Positions 41,461 to 49,382 of a stretch of 64,000 nucleotides of DNA are shown one piece after another. Below the pieces are notes generated by a model that saw only the letters and a list, made by a program, of their open reading frames with translations, was not told the DNA's origin and made no database searches. Source of the DNA: CAZRRV01 sp045660865 (lineage in GTDB: Bacteria; Bacillota; Clostridia; Oscillospirales; Acutalibacteraceae); contig JAZREP010000011.1 of NCBI GenBank assembly GCA_045660865.1, forward strand, positions 1 to 64,000, in the 5' to 3' direction. How positions within the stretch are numbered: the first letter of the stretch is position 1; the number at the start of each line of letters is the position of its first letter. Both the position numbers and the translations under genes were made by a program.

Positions 41461-41943
41461 ATGATGAATATAGAACTTTTAAAGCATTTAGCTGAAAACG
41501 CAAGATACACTTTACACGACCTTTCGGTTATGTGTAATTTAACCCCGGAAGAAGTGACTGCTCAAATCAAGGAACTTGAAAAAGCAGGACTTATTAGAGG
41601 TTATAAAACTGTGATTGACTGGGAGAAGCTGGACAGCGCAAAAGTCTCGGCAATTATTGAATTGAAGGTTATACCTGAAGCGGATAACGGTTTTGAGTCT
41701 TTTGCTGAAGAAATTCGCAAATTCCCCGAGGTTGAAAGTGTTTATCTTATGTCAGGCACTTATGATTTTAATGTTGTGGTTAAGGCGCGTACTTTCCAAG
41801 AGGTTTGTATGTTTGTTGCAAAGTGCTTAGCGCCGATGAAGGGTGTAACTTCAACTGCGACTCATTTTGTTTTGCGCCGCTATAAGGAAATGGATATTGA
41901 CCTTTGCGACGATACGGATGATAGGAGGAAAATGTCCTTATGA
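41461..41943 (+). CDS. Lrp/AsnC-family transcriptional regulator
   Basis: The 160-aa protein has an N-terminal winged HTH at ~1-55 (LLKHLAENARYTLHDLSVMCNLTPEEV, then GLIRGYKTVIDW) and a C-terminal RAM/ligand domain at ~65-145 (VYLMSGTYDFNVVVKARTF). Lrp proteins sense amino acids as octamers. The 4-base overlap (ATGA type) with the aminotransferase gene suggests that it controls that gene. Start could be 41461 or the adjacent ATG 41464, the latter with better spacing from AGAGAGG. Confidence 0.92.
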   Translation: MMNIELLKHLAENARYTLHDLSVMCNLTPEEVTAQIKELEKAGLIRGYKTVIDWEKLDSAKVSAIIELKVIPEADNGFESFAEEIRKFPEVESVYLMSGTYDFNVVVKARTFQEVCMFVAKCLAPMKGVTSTATHFVLRRYKEMDIDLCDDTDDRRKMSL

Positions 41944-43112
41944 TTGATTATAATAGCGTGCTTAATAAGTGCGTTGTTAATATCAAGCCCTCAGGAATAC
42001 GCAAATTTTTTGATATTGCAGAAAAAATGGATGATGTAATATCACTAGGTGTAGGTGAGCCGGATTTTTTGACTCCTTGGCATATCCGCCAATCTGCTAT
42101 TGATTCTTTGGAGCACGGCAAAACACGTTATACCTCAAACTGGGGTCTTTTAGAACTGCGCCGTGAGATTTCAAAGTATGTACAGGGATATACAGGCGTA
42201 TCTTACAACCCCGAAGATGAGGTTTTGGTAACTGTCGGTGGCAGCGAAGCTATTGACGTTGCTTTGCGTGCTATTGTTGAACCCGGTGATGAGGTGTTAA
42301 TTCCTCAGCCCAGCTTTGTTTGCTACGAACCGCTTACTCAGTTGGCAGGCGGCAAACCCGTTATTGTCAGAACGAAGCAGGAAAACAATTTCCGTTTAAC
42401 ACCTGAGGATATACTTGATAAAATAAATGAACGCACAAAAGTCCTTATTATGCCGTACCCGTGTAATCCGACAGGGGCTATTATGGAGCGTCATGATTTG
42501 GAGAAAATTGCAAAGGTTATTGAAAAAACAAATATAATTGTTATTTCAGATGAAATTTATTCTGAATTGACATATTCGAGTTCAAAACACGTTTCTATAG
42601 CGTCTGTTAATAATATGGCTGAGCGCACGATTGTCATTAACGGATTTTCAAAGGCTTATTCAATGACAGGGTGGAGGCTTGGTTATGCTTGCGGACCGCA
42701 AGAAATTTTAATGCAAATGACAAAAATACACCAATTCGGTATTATGAGTGCGCCTACAACCGCTCAGTATGCTGCCATCAATGCTTTAAGAAACGGTCGC
42801 AATGATATTACTGATATGTTGGAACAATATAACGGCAGGCGCAGAATTATTGTTGATGGCTTTAACAGCTTAGGCTTAACCTGTTTTGAACCGTTGGGTG
42901 CTTTTTATGCTTTCCCGAACATTACCTCATCCGGTTTAAGCTCAGAGGAATTCTGTCAACAACTGCTTGAAAAGCAAAAGGTTGCTTTGGTACCAGGAAC
43001 TGCCTTTGGTGAAAGTGGAGAGGGCTTTGTTCGTGTTTCATATTGCTATTCAATAAAACACATTAAGACGGCTCTTGAACGTATTGAATTGTTTTTAGAA
43101 TCACTTAAATAG
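41940..43112 (+). CDS. PLP-dependent aminotransferase, class I/II
   Basis: The 390-aa fold-type I aminotransferase of the AspC/AraT group has GVGEPDF, MPYPCNPTGA, ISDEIYSELTY, the PLP Lys238 in NGFSKAYSMTGWRLGY and a C-terminal FVRVSYC with the carboxylate-binding Arg. It could be the aromatic aminotransferase completing Phe/Tyr synthesis, or an aspartate/alanine enzyme; the window does not decide. The start overlaps the Lrp gene by 4 bases. Confidence 0.9.
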   Translation: MIDYNSVLNKCVVNIKPSGIRKFFDIAEKMDDVISLGVGEPDFLTPWHIRQSAIDSLEHGKTRYTSNWGLLELRREISKYVQGYTGVSYNPEDEVLVTVGGSEAIDVALRAIVEPGDEVLIPQPSFVCYEPLTQLAGGKPVIVRTKQENNFRLTPEDILDKINERTKVLIMPYPCNPTGAIMERHDLEKIAKVIEKTNIIVISDEIYSELTYSSSKHVSIASVNNMAERTIVINGFSKAYSMTGWRLGYACGPQEILMQMTKIHQFGIMSAPTTAQYAAINALRNGRNDITDMLEQYNGRRRIIVDGFNSLGLTCFEPLGAFYAFPNITSSGLSSEEFCQQLLEKQKVALVPGTAFGESGEGFVRVSYCYSIKHIKTALERIELFLESLK

Positions 43113-43120
43113 GTGAATTT

Positions 43121-43969
43121 ATGTTGAAAATTCTGGCATTTGCTAAAATAAATACGTATTTACGTGTTGTCGATAAGTTGCCTGACGGCTATCATTCTTT
43201 AAAAACTGTTATGCAAACCGTATCATTAGCTGATGAGTTGCAAATCACACCGAACAATGATGGTGTCATTAATTTCAGTTGTGATAACAGTGAATTGGAA
43301 AAGTCAGACAATCTTATTTTAAAGGCTTGCAATTTGTTTTTTAAAACAACCGGTCTTACCGGAGGGTTTGATATTCATTTGATTAAACGAATACCCGTTG
43401 CGGCCGGACTTGGCGGAGGTAGTTCTGATGCAGCAACTACCTTAATTGCTCTTAATCATATTTACAATTCACCGTTAAAAATTGCTAAGCTTGAGCAAAT
43501 CAGTCTTGAATTGGGGGCAGATGTACCTTTCTTTATTCGTGGCGGTTGTTCGTTAGCGGAAGGTAAGGGTGAAGTGTTAACACCTATTAAAAAGCAATCT
43601 CGTTTTCACTATGTTTTAATAAAATATGGTAACAAAAGTTCTACAAAAGATATGTATGCCGCGCTTGACAAAATGCAATCTAAAGAAAACAACGAAACTC
43701 CTGATTTCATAAAGCTTGCCAATGATTATGAATATCTTTGCAAGATGGGATATAATGATTTTCTAAAGGTTTCACCGTTGGGAGCAAAATTGCAGGCAGA
43801 TATTTTAGAAGCAGGTGCTACCAAAGTTTTCCTCAGCGGCAGCGGCCCCAGCTGTTATTGTGTTTTTGATAATTTGGATTCTGCAACAGCAGTTTACAAT
43901 AAATTAAAACCTCGATATGAGCAATGCTTTTTAGTAGAAGATGTTGATACGGGAAGCAGTATTGTATAA
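43121..43969 (+). CDS. ispE: 4-diphosphocytidyl-2-C-methyl-D-erythritol kinase
   Basis: The GHMP kinase of the MEP isoprenoid pathway phosphorylates CDP-ME. The 282-aa protein has the N-terminal FAKINTYLRVVDKLPDGYH, the ATP loop PVAAGLGGGSSDAATT, LGADVPFFIRGG and a C-terminal LSGSGPSCYCVF. It lies 8 bases after the aminotransferase gene, in the same operon. Confidence 0.95.
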   Translation: MLKILAFAKINTYLRVVDKLPDGYHSLKTVMQTVSLADELQITPNNDGVINFSCDNSELEKSDNLILKACNLFFKTTGLTGGFDIHLIKRIPVAAGLGGGSSDAATTLIALNHIYNSPLKIAKLEQISLELGADVPFFIRGGCSLAEGKGEVLTPIKKQSRFHYVLIKYGNKSSTKDMYAALDKMQSKENNETPDFIKLANDYEYLCKMGYNDFLKVSPLGAKLQADILEAGATKVFLSGSGPSCYCVFDNLDSATAVYNKLKPRYEQCFLVEDVDTGSSIV

Positions 43970-43975
43970 AAAATA

Positions 43976-44024
43976 AACCTCTTGTTCATACTTTCGTTAA
44001 CCGAGAGTAACAGGAGGTTTTATT
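43976..44024 (+). promoter_or_regulatory. Terminator-like hairpin containing the spoIIR ribosome site
   Basis: AACCTCTTGTT (43976-43986) pairs with AACAGGAGGTT (44009... 44010-44020) and an inner stem ACTTTCG / CGAGAGT (43990-43996 and 44002-44008) extends the fold. The 3' arm contains AGGAGG (44012-44017), and TTTTATT runs up to the ATG at 44025. It can end the ispE transcript and also mask the spoIIR ribosome site. Confidence 0.75.
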
Positions 44025-44636
44025 ATGTCAAAATTCAAACAATTAAAAATTTCGGTTTTGTGTGGTCTTGTTATCGCAGTTTTGGTTTCAATAACTGCTT
44101 TTCAAGCTGATTGTGCAAAAATAAGGGAAAAAACATTTCGTTTGCATATAATAGCAAATTCAAACAGCGAAGCGGACCAGAACATAAAACTTGCAGTACG
44201 TGATGAAATTTTAAAATTGACCGAAACTATCTATGCTGATTGTAAAGACAATGAACAAGCCAAACAAGCAACGATTGAAAATTTAAAACTGTTCAAAATT
44301 ACAGCCGATAATGCTTTAAGTAAAGCGGGTTTTAATTACAAGTCGCAGGCAATGGTTGGGGTTGTTAATTTTAATACCAGAGAATATGAGGACTTTGCTT
44401 TGCCTGCCGGTGAATACGAGGCGTTAAAAATTGTTTTAGGCGACGGCGAGGGTGAAAACTGGTGGTGCGTTATGTATCCAAAGGTCTGTGTGTCACTTTG
44501 CGGCTTCGATGAGTACGAATCGGTGTTGAATGACCGACAGAATAATATAATAAATAAAAAGAAAGAGTACAAGATTGCCTTTCGTTTTGTAGAGGTTTTT
44601 AGTGACCTTAAAAGATTTGTAAAAAAATATTTATAA
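44025..44636 (+). CDS. spoIIR: Stage II sporulation protein R
   Basis: In Bacillus this protein is made in the forespore, secreted across the septum and triggers SpoIIGA to process pro-sigma-E. The 203-aa protein has a signal or anchor helix at ~10-27 (VLCGLVIAVLVSITAF), then the family blocks FRLHIIANSNSEADQNIKLAVRDEIL, YEALKIVLGDGEGENWWCVMYPKVC and a charged C-terminus. The ribosome site AGGAGG is buried in a hairpin that starts right after ispE. Confidence 0.94.
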   Translation: MSKFKQLKISVLCGLVIAVLVSITAFQADCAKIREKTFRLHIIANSNSEADQNIKLAVRDEILKLTETIYADCKDNEQAKQATIENLKLFKITADNALSKAGFNYKSQAMVGVVNFNTREYEDFALPAGEYEALKIVLGDGEGENWWCVMYPKVCVSLCGFDEYESVLNDRQNNIINKKKEYKIAFRFVEVFSDLKRFVKKYL

Positions 44637-44650
44637 ATCGAAAATAATGC

Positions 44651-44679
44651 TTGCAATTTGAAAAATAATGTGATATTAT
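44651..44679 (+). promoter_or_regulatory. Promoter of rpmE
   Basis: TTGCAA (44651-44656), 17 bases, TATTAT (44674-44679), 37 bases before ATG. Confidence 0.65.
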
Positions 44680-44715
44680 ATCATTTGCTAATGTGATATT
44701 TGAGAGGTGACAGAA

Positions 44716-44922
44716 ATGAAACAGGGAATTCATCCTGAATATGAGAAGGTAGTTGTTCGTTGTGCTTGCGGAGCTGAGTTTGAAACCCGTTCCACAAAGA
44801 AAGACATTCGTTTGGATATTTGTTCAAAGTGTCATCCCTTCTTTACCGGTAAGCAAAAATTGGTTGATACCGGCGGTCGTGTAGACAGATTCAAAAAGCG
44901 CTTTAATATGGACGCAAAATAG
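44716..44922 (+). CDS. rpmE: Ribosomal protein L31 (zinc-binding form)
   Basis: The 68-aa protein has MKQGIHPEYEKVVVRCACG and a C-terminal DICSKCHPFFTGKQKLVDTGGRVDRFKKRF in segments diagnostic of L31. The CxC plus CxxC cysteines mark the zinc-containing C+ type. The frame is open from GTG 44707, but that codon is in the GAGAGGTGA ribosome site; ATG 44716 gives the family N-terminus. Confidence 0.96.
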   Translation: MKQGIHPEYEKVVVRCACGAEFETRSTKKDIRLDICSKCHPFFTGKQKLVDTGGRVDRFKKRFNMDAK

Positions 44923-44929
44923 TATGTAT

Positions 44930-44966
44930 AAGGCCGCACTGTACAACAGTTGCGGTCTTTTCTTTT
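44930..44966 (+). terminator. Terminator after rpmE
   Basis: Stem AAGGCCGCACTGT / ACAGTTGCGGTCTT (about 44930-44942 and 44946-44959, with a G.T pair and one bulge) followed by TTCTTTT. Confidence 0.8.
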
Positions 44967-44995
44967 AACAGATTAAGAAAGGAGTGGCTATACAA

Positions 44996-45613
44996 ATGTC
45001 GTATAAAACAATTTTAGAGCCTGTTTCAGCAGAATTTACAGAGCAACGCTCACGCTTTATAGCTGCTCTTTATCCCGTTTCTAGTGAGCAAGAGGCTGTT
45101 GAGCTTATTAACGCACGTAAGCAGGAATTTTGGGATGCCAAGCATAATGTTTATGCTTATCGTTTAGCTGAGGGGAATATAGCCCGTTTTTCAGATGACG
45201 GTGAGCCGCATTCAACTGCCGGCAAACCAACGCTTGATGTACTTGCCGGCGCCGAGCTTACAAATTGCTTACTTGTTACAACCAGATATTTTGGTGGTAT
45301 TCTTTTAGGCACCGGAGGTTTGGTGCGTGCATATTCTACTGCGGCACGCTTGGCAATCGAGCAAGCAAAAATTGTAGAAATCAGAGATTGTATAAAATAC
45401 TCATTACAACTTGATTATTCGCAATATGATAAGCTTAATGCCTTCTTAAAATCCAAGAATACTCTTGTGCTTTCAACCGATTTTTCAGAACAGATAAATG
45501 TACAAATTATTTTACCAATTGAATCATCCGAGGCGTTTTGTTCAGAGCTGAGAGATGCCTTTTTTGGTGAAATTTCCCCGCAGTTTATTGAAAATTGTAC
45601 TTTTGCCCTTTAA
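44996..45613 (+). CDS. yigZ: YigZ/IMPACT-family protein
   Basis: The 205-aa IMPACT-like protein has RFIAALYPV, a central DAKHNVYAYRL...RFSDDGEPHSTAGKPTLDVL signature, TTRYFGGILLGTGGLVRAY, and a C-terminal DUF1949 ferredoxin-like domain. The biochemical role in bacteria is unclear; the eukaryotic homologue regulates Gcn2. ATG 44996 is preferred; the GTG at 44984 is part of the AGGAGTG ribosome site. The stop codon lies inside the terminator stem. Confidence 0.92.
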   Translation: MSYKTILEPVSAEFTEQRSRFIAALYPVSSEQEAVELINARKQEFWDAKHNVYAYRLAEGNIARFSDDGEPHSTAGKPTLDVLAGAELTNCLLVTTRYFGGILLGTGGLVRAYSTAARLAIEQAKIVEIRDCIKYSLQLDYSQYDKLNAFLKSKNTLVLSTDFSEQINVQIILPIESSEAFCSELRDAFFGEISPQFIENCTFAL

Positions 45614-45660
45614 AAAGGCGGAATTTTTATTCTTTTTGTGCCTTTTTAAAGGGTTTTTTG
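45606..45660 (+). terminator. Long terminator overlapping the yigZ stop codon
   Basis: CCCTTTAAAAAGGC (45606-45619) and GCCTTTTTAAAGGG (45640-45653) are perfect 14-bp inverted repeats with a 20-nt T-rich loop, followed by TTTTTTGCTTTTTT. The stop codon TAA is in the 5' arm. Confidence 0.88.
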
Positions 45661-45703
45661 CTTTTTTGTCGTATTTATATATATAAAAGAAACGAGGTGA
45701 GGT

Positions 45704-47464
45704 TTGTTGGCGTTACGTGAAGACTTTTTGCTTGAATTAAAATATCGCAATAGTATCGATTCAGTTGTATCGGGCTATATATCTTTAAAGAAAAGAGGCA
45801 ATAATTTAATAGGGCTTTGTCCGTTCCATAATGAGAAAACACCGTCTTTTACGTTGTATCCGGAAAACGGCTCGTTTTATTGCTTTGGCTGCGGTGAAGG
45901 CGGAGACGTAATATCCTTTATTAAAAAAATAGAAAATTTGGATTATATCGATGCTGTCAAGCTCTTGGCAGAACGAGTTTCATTGCCAATGCCGGAGGAC
46001 AACTCTTACGACGACAGATTATCTAAGCTGAAGGCTGAAATGATTAAGGCAAATAAGCTGGCGGCTAAATTTTTCTGTGACATGTTGCTTACTGACGGCG
46101 GCAAACCCAGTAGAGAATACCTGACAGGTAGAGGCCTTTCGGTTAAAACTATCCGCAATTTTGGGATAGGTTATGCTCCTGATTCTTGGGATGCTTTGTA
46201 TAAACATTTAAAAGGAAACGGAATCTCTGACGAGGCAATTACAGAAGCAAACCTCTGCGGTATAGGTAAAAACGGTAAATGCTATGACCGTTTTCGTAAC
46301 AGAGTTATGTTCCCGATAATTGACGTTCGTGGAAATGTAGTTGCATTCAGCGGCCGCAATTTGCCGGGTGTTGAAAGCGGCGGTAAATATGTTAATACCA
46401 GAGATACGCATATTTACAAAAAAGGCAATATGCTCTTTGGTTTATATTCGGCAAAAAATTATTGTTCAGAGCGTGCAATTTTAGTTGAAGGTAATATGGA
46501 CGTTATTGCACTGCATCAAGCTGGATTTACAAATACAGTTGGTTCTTTAGGTACCGCATTTACTCCGGAACAGGCAAGGCTTATAAGCAAATACACTAAA
46601 GAGGTTGTAGTTATGCTTGATGCCGATTCGGCGGGTCAAAAAGCGACCGATAAAGTGATTTCAATTCTTACAGAGGCTAATGTGGCAATACGTATTCTGC
46701 GTTTGCCCGATTGCAAAGACCCGGATGAATTTATTAAAAAACACTCTGCCGCAAGGCTTCAGGCATTGCTTGATAATGCAAAGACCGATATTGAATATAT
46801 GCTGCTTCGTGCTGCAGACGGGCTTAGCATGGCGGATGATGATGCTAAAATAACCTATTTAAAGCGTGCTACAGAGCTTTTGGCAGGTGTAGATGATTCA
46901 ATAGCGGTTGAGCTCTATACAAGCAAACTGGCCGATAAATATGGTATAGCAAAGCAAACGTTAGAACTTTCAATTGCTGAAGTCAGGAAGAAAAAACGAA
47001 AACAGCAAAATCGCCAGGAATTAAAAGAAATTGTACAGATAAATCCTAAAGACGCTGTTAATCCCGAAAAGGCTCAACACAAAAAAGCAGCAGCGGCTGA
47101 GGAAACGATTTGCAGTATCTTAATGTATCACCCTGATTTATACGATAGGTTTAAGGACAAGCTTATCTCGGATGTTTTTGTAACATCCTTCGGCAAGCGG
47201 TTGTTTGAAGCTATTTGTGAAATCTTTGACAGAGGTTATACATTTGATATATCCCTTTTGGGCGAAAAGTTTTCATCGAATGAAATAGGTTTTATTGTAA
47301 GCTTGCAGACAACAAAGCGGTTTAGTGAAGAGCCGTCTTTACTTTTGGAAGATTGCATAAATACTTTGAAATCGGAAAAGCTTAAAATTCAAAGCGAAAA
47401 CACAAGCAATACTACAGATGAGTGGGAAAACCAAATGCGTCTGTTAGCTGAACATAAAAAATAA
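45704..47464 (+). CDS. dnaG: DNA primase
   Basis: Synthesises RNA primers for replication. The 586-aa protein has an N-terminal zinc finger (~38-65, CPFHNEKTPSF...YCFGCGEGGD), a catalytic TOPRIM core with LVEGNMDVIAL, GSLGTAFT and the DADSAGQKA acidic motif, and a C-terminal helicase-binding region from ~440. It starts at TTG (45704, or the adjacent TTG 45707) after ACGAGGTGAGG. It is followed by rpoD after 16 bases, the conserved macromolecular-synthesis arrangement. Confidence 0.96.
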   Translation: MLALREDFLLELKYRNSIDSVVSGYISLKKRGNNLIGLCPFHNEKTPSFTLYPENGSFYCFGCGEGGDVISFIKKIENLDYIDAVKLLAERVSLPMPEDNSYDDRLSKLKAEMIKANKLAAKFFCDMLLTDGGKPSREYLTGRGLSVKTIRNFGIGYAPDSWDALYKHLKGNGISDEAITEANLCGIGKNGKCYDRFRNRVMFPIIDVRGNVVAFSGRNLPGVESGGKYVNTRDTHIYKKGNMLFGLYSAKNYCSERAILVEGNMDVIALHQAGFTNTVGSLGTAFTPEQARLISKYTKEVVVMLDADSAGQKATDKVISILTEANVAIRILRLPDCKDPDEFIKKHSAARLQALLDNAKTDIEYMLLRAADGLSMADDDAKITYLKRATELLAGVDDSIAVELYTSKLADKYGIAKQTLELSIAEVRKKKRKQQNRQELKEIVQINPKDAVNPEKAQHKKAAAAEETICSILMYHPDLYDRFKDKLISDVFVTSFGKRLFEAICEIFDRGYTFDISLLGEKFSSNEIGFIVSLQTTKRFSEEPSLLLEDCINTLKSEKLKIQSENTSNTTDEWENQMRLLAEHKK

Positions 47465-47480
47465 ATTGGAGAAGTTGAAT

Positions 47481-48530
47481 ATGGAAGAAAAAAATATAAA
47501 CACTCAGGAAAACAATGAATTGAAAAACGATATGGTTGACGAATTTGCCGAAGACCTTATGGAAGATATGCCCGAAAATTTTGATGAGACAATCGAAGAT
47601 GATGCGTTACTCGATATGGACTATGAGCCTACTGATGAGGATTTAAAATTAGAAGACATAGAAAACGAGAATGTTGACCTCGAAGATGCGCTTAATATTG
47701 ACAGTATTTCTCTTGATGACCCTGTAAAGGTCTATTTGAAAGAAATAGGTAGAGTACCGCTTCTTTCAACCGAGGAAGAGGTTGAATTGGCTAAGAAAAT
47801 TCTCGACGGTGACGAGTATTCTAAAAAACGTCTTACCGAAGCCAATCTTCGTTTGGTTGTTAGTATTGCAAAGCGTTATGTTGGTCGTGGTATGCATTTC
47901 CTTGACTTAATCCAAGAGGGAAATGTGGGTCTTATCAAGGCTGTAGAAAAATTTGACCACACCAAAGGCTTCAAATTTTCAACCTATGCAACTTGGTGGA
48001 TTCGCCAGGCAATTACAAGAGCAATTGCTGACCAGGCTCGTACTATCCGTATTCCTGTGCATATGGTAGAAACTATCAATCGTTTAAAGAAGATTCAAAG
48101 TCAACTTCTCCACGAAAACGGCAAAGAGCCAAGTGAGGAGTTAATTGCTGAGCATATGGACATGTCGGTAGAGCGTGTGCGTGAAATTATGCGTGTCGCT
48201 CAAGAGCCTGTTTCAATGGAAACACCTATCGGTCCTGAGGAGGATAGTCGCCTTATGGACTTTATTCGTGATGAAGAGGCTTTGGCACCCGATGATGCCG
48301 CATTAAAAACAATAACTAATGAGGATATTGACTCTGTTCTTAAAACCCTTACAGAGAGGGAAGAACAGGTTATACGTCTGCGCTTTGGATTAAAGGACGG
48401 CCGTTGCCATACTCTTGAAGAGGTTGGTCTTGAATTTAATGTTACTCGTGAGCGTATCCGTCAGATTGAGGCAAAAGCACTCAGAAAGTTAAGACATCCT
48501 GTACGCAGCAATAAATTTAGAGACAGATAA
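47481..48530 (+). CDS. rpoD: RNA polymerase primary sigma factor (sigma-70/SigA)
   Basis: The 349-aa housekeeping sigma factor has an acidic ~75-residue N-terminus with a reduced region 1.1, region 1.2 (DPVKVYLKEIGRVPLL), and regions 2.1-2.4 with KFSTYATWWIRQAITRA for -10 recognition. Regions 3.0-3.2 follow, then region 4.2 TLEEVGLEFNVTRERIRQIEAKAL for -35 recognition. ATG 47481 has TTGGAGAAG 8 bases upstream. It would read the TTGACA/TATAAT promoters found across this window. Confidence 0.97.
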   Translation: MEEKNINTQENNELKNDMVDEFAEDLMEDMPENFDETIEDDALLDMDYEPTDEDLKLEDIENENVDLEDALNIDSISLDDPVKVYLKEIGRVPLLSTEEEVELAKKILDGDEYSKKRLTEANLRLVVSIAKRYVGRGMHFLDLIQEGNVGLIKAVEKFDHTKGFKFSTYATWWIRQAITRAIADQARTIRIPVHMVETINRLKKIQSQLLHENGKEPSEELIAEHMDMSVERVREIMRVAQEPVSMETPIGPEEDSRLMDFIRDEEALAPDDAALKTITNEDIDSVLKTLTEREEQVIRLRFGLKDGRCHTLEEVGLEFNVTRERIRQIEAKALRKLRHPVRSNKFRDR

Positions 48531-48556
48531 GTTGTAAATTGAAGGAGTACTTAACA

Positions 48557-48811
48557 ATGCAAATGACATATAATACAAAGGGTACTTGCTCGAGAAGGAT
48601 ACATATTGAGATTGAGGACAATATATTAAAATCAGTATCCTTTGAGGGCGGTTGCAACGGCAACTTAAAGGGTATTTCTGCTCTTTGTATCGGTATGGAT
48701 GTTGATGAGATTATAGAAAGACTTGAATCCATAACCTGTGGCTTCAAAAACACATCCTGTCCTGACCAGCTTGCACAAGCATTGAAGGAATATAAAGCGA
48801 ATATAAAATGA
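48557..48811 (+). CDS. TSCPD-domain protein (TIGR03905 type)
   Basis: The 84-aa protein is essentially one TSCPD domain: MTYNTKGTCSRRIHIEIED, FEGGCNGNLKGISALC, and CGFKNTSCPDQLAQAL. The family is named for the Thr-Ser-Cys-Pro-Asp motif seen here and occurs fused to ribonucleotide reductases or alone; no function is established. Four conserved cysteines suggest metal binding. GAAGGAG precedes ATG 48557. It lies 26 bases after rpoD. Confidence 0.85.
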   Translation: MQMTYNTKGTCSRRIHIEIEDNILKSVSFEGGCNGNLKGISALCIGMDVDEIIERLESITCGFKNTSCPDQLAQALKEYKANIK

Positions 48812-48827
48812 AAATCAGGTGAACGAT

Positions 48828-49382
48828 ATGTTTGATGACCATGATATAAAAATTGCAGGCGCTACACCGTCTAAGGACATTAAATCTGCAAACAGCATTT
48901 TGAATATGTCAGAGGAATATAACCGTGAAAGGGAAAACGGTAATATTACAAAGGCAAAAGAATTCGGTAAAGCAATTGCCGACCGCCTGAACAGTTCCGA
49001 TGAATTTTTTCCGCACGATGAAGAGGATGAAAGCGCAGAGCTTCAAAACCAGAAAAAAACATTGTTGGCATTCGCAGGAGTTGCCGGCATAGAGCTTTTG
49101 TGCCCTAATTCGGCTACATCGTATGCTGCACAAAACAGTTTTTATTCACAGCTTGAAAAGGTTTCGCCTGAGGTTTACAAAAGCGCATTGAACAGCGGCG
49201 CCTTCTCCTTTTATTACTTGGCTTTTCGCCGTAGCGGTGATATAGAGCGCAGAATAGGACAAACCTTTGCAATGCTTTGCTCACACGATGGCGACCCTGT
49301 TTATCAAGAACTTGGTGAAGCGCTTTACTGCTGGTTTGCATCAATCATTGAAAATGAGGCTGAAAAAATTGCGTTCATTTAG
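48828..49382 (+). CDS. Protein of unknown function (184 aa)
   Basis: I do not recognise a family. The N-terminal ~75 residues are hydrophilic and acidic (MFDDHDIKIAGATPSKD, DEEDESAELQ). The C-terminal ~105 residues look like a globular helical domain (LLAFAGVAGIELLCP, FSFYYLAFRRSGDIERRIGQTFAML, EALYCWFASIIENEAEKIAF). There is no signal peptide, so it is probably cytoplasmic. AGGTG lies 7 bases before ATG 48828. It is 16 bases downstream of the TSCPD gene and overlaps the transglutaminase-like gene, so it is part of a dnaG-rpoD-linked transcription unit. Confidence 0.72.
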   Translation: MFDDHDIKIAGATPSKDIKSANSILNMSEEYNRERENGNITKAKEFGKAIADRLNSSDEFFPHDEEDESAELQNQKKTLLAFAGVAGIELLCPNSATSYAAQNSFYSQLEKVSPEVYKSALNSGAFSFYYLAFRRSGDIERRIGQTFAMLCSHDGDPVYQELGEALYCWFASIIENEAEKIAFI

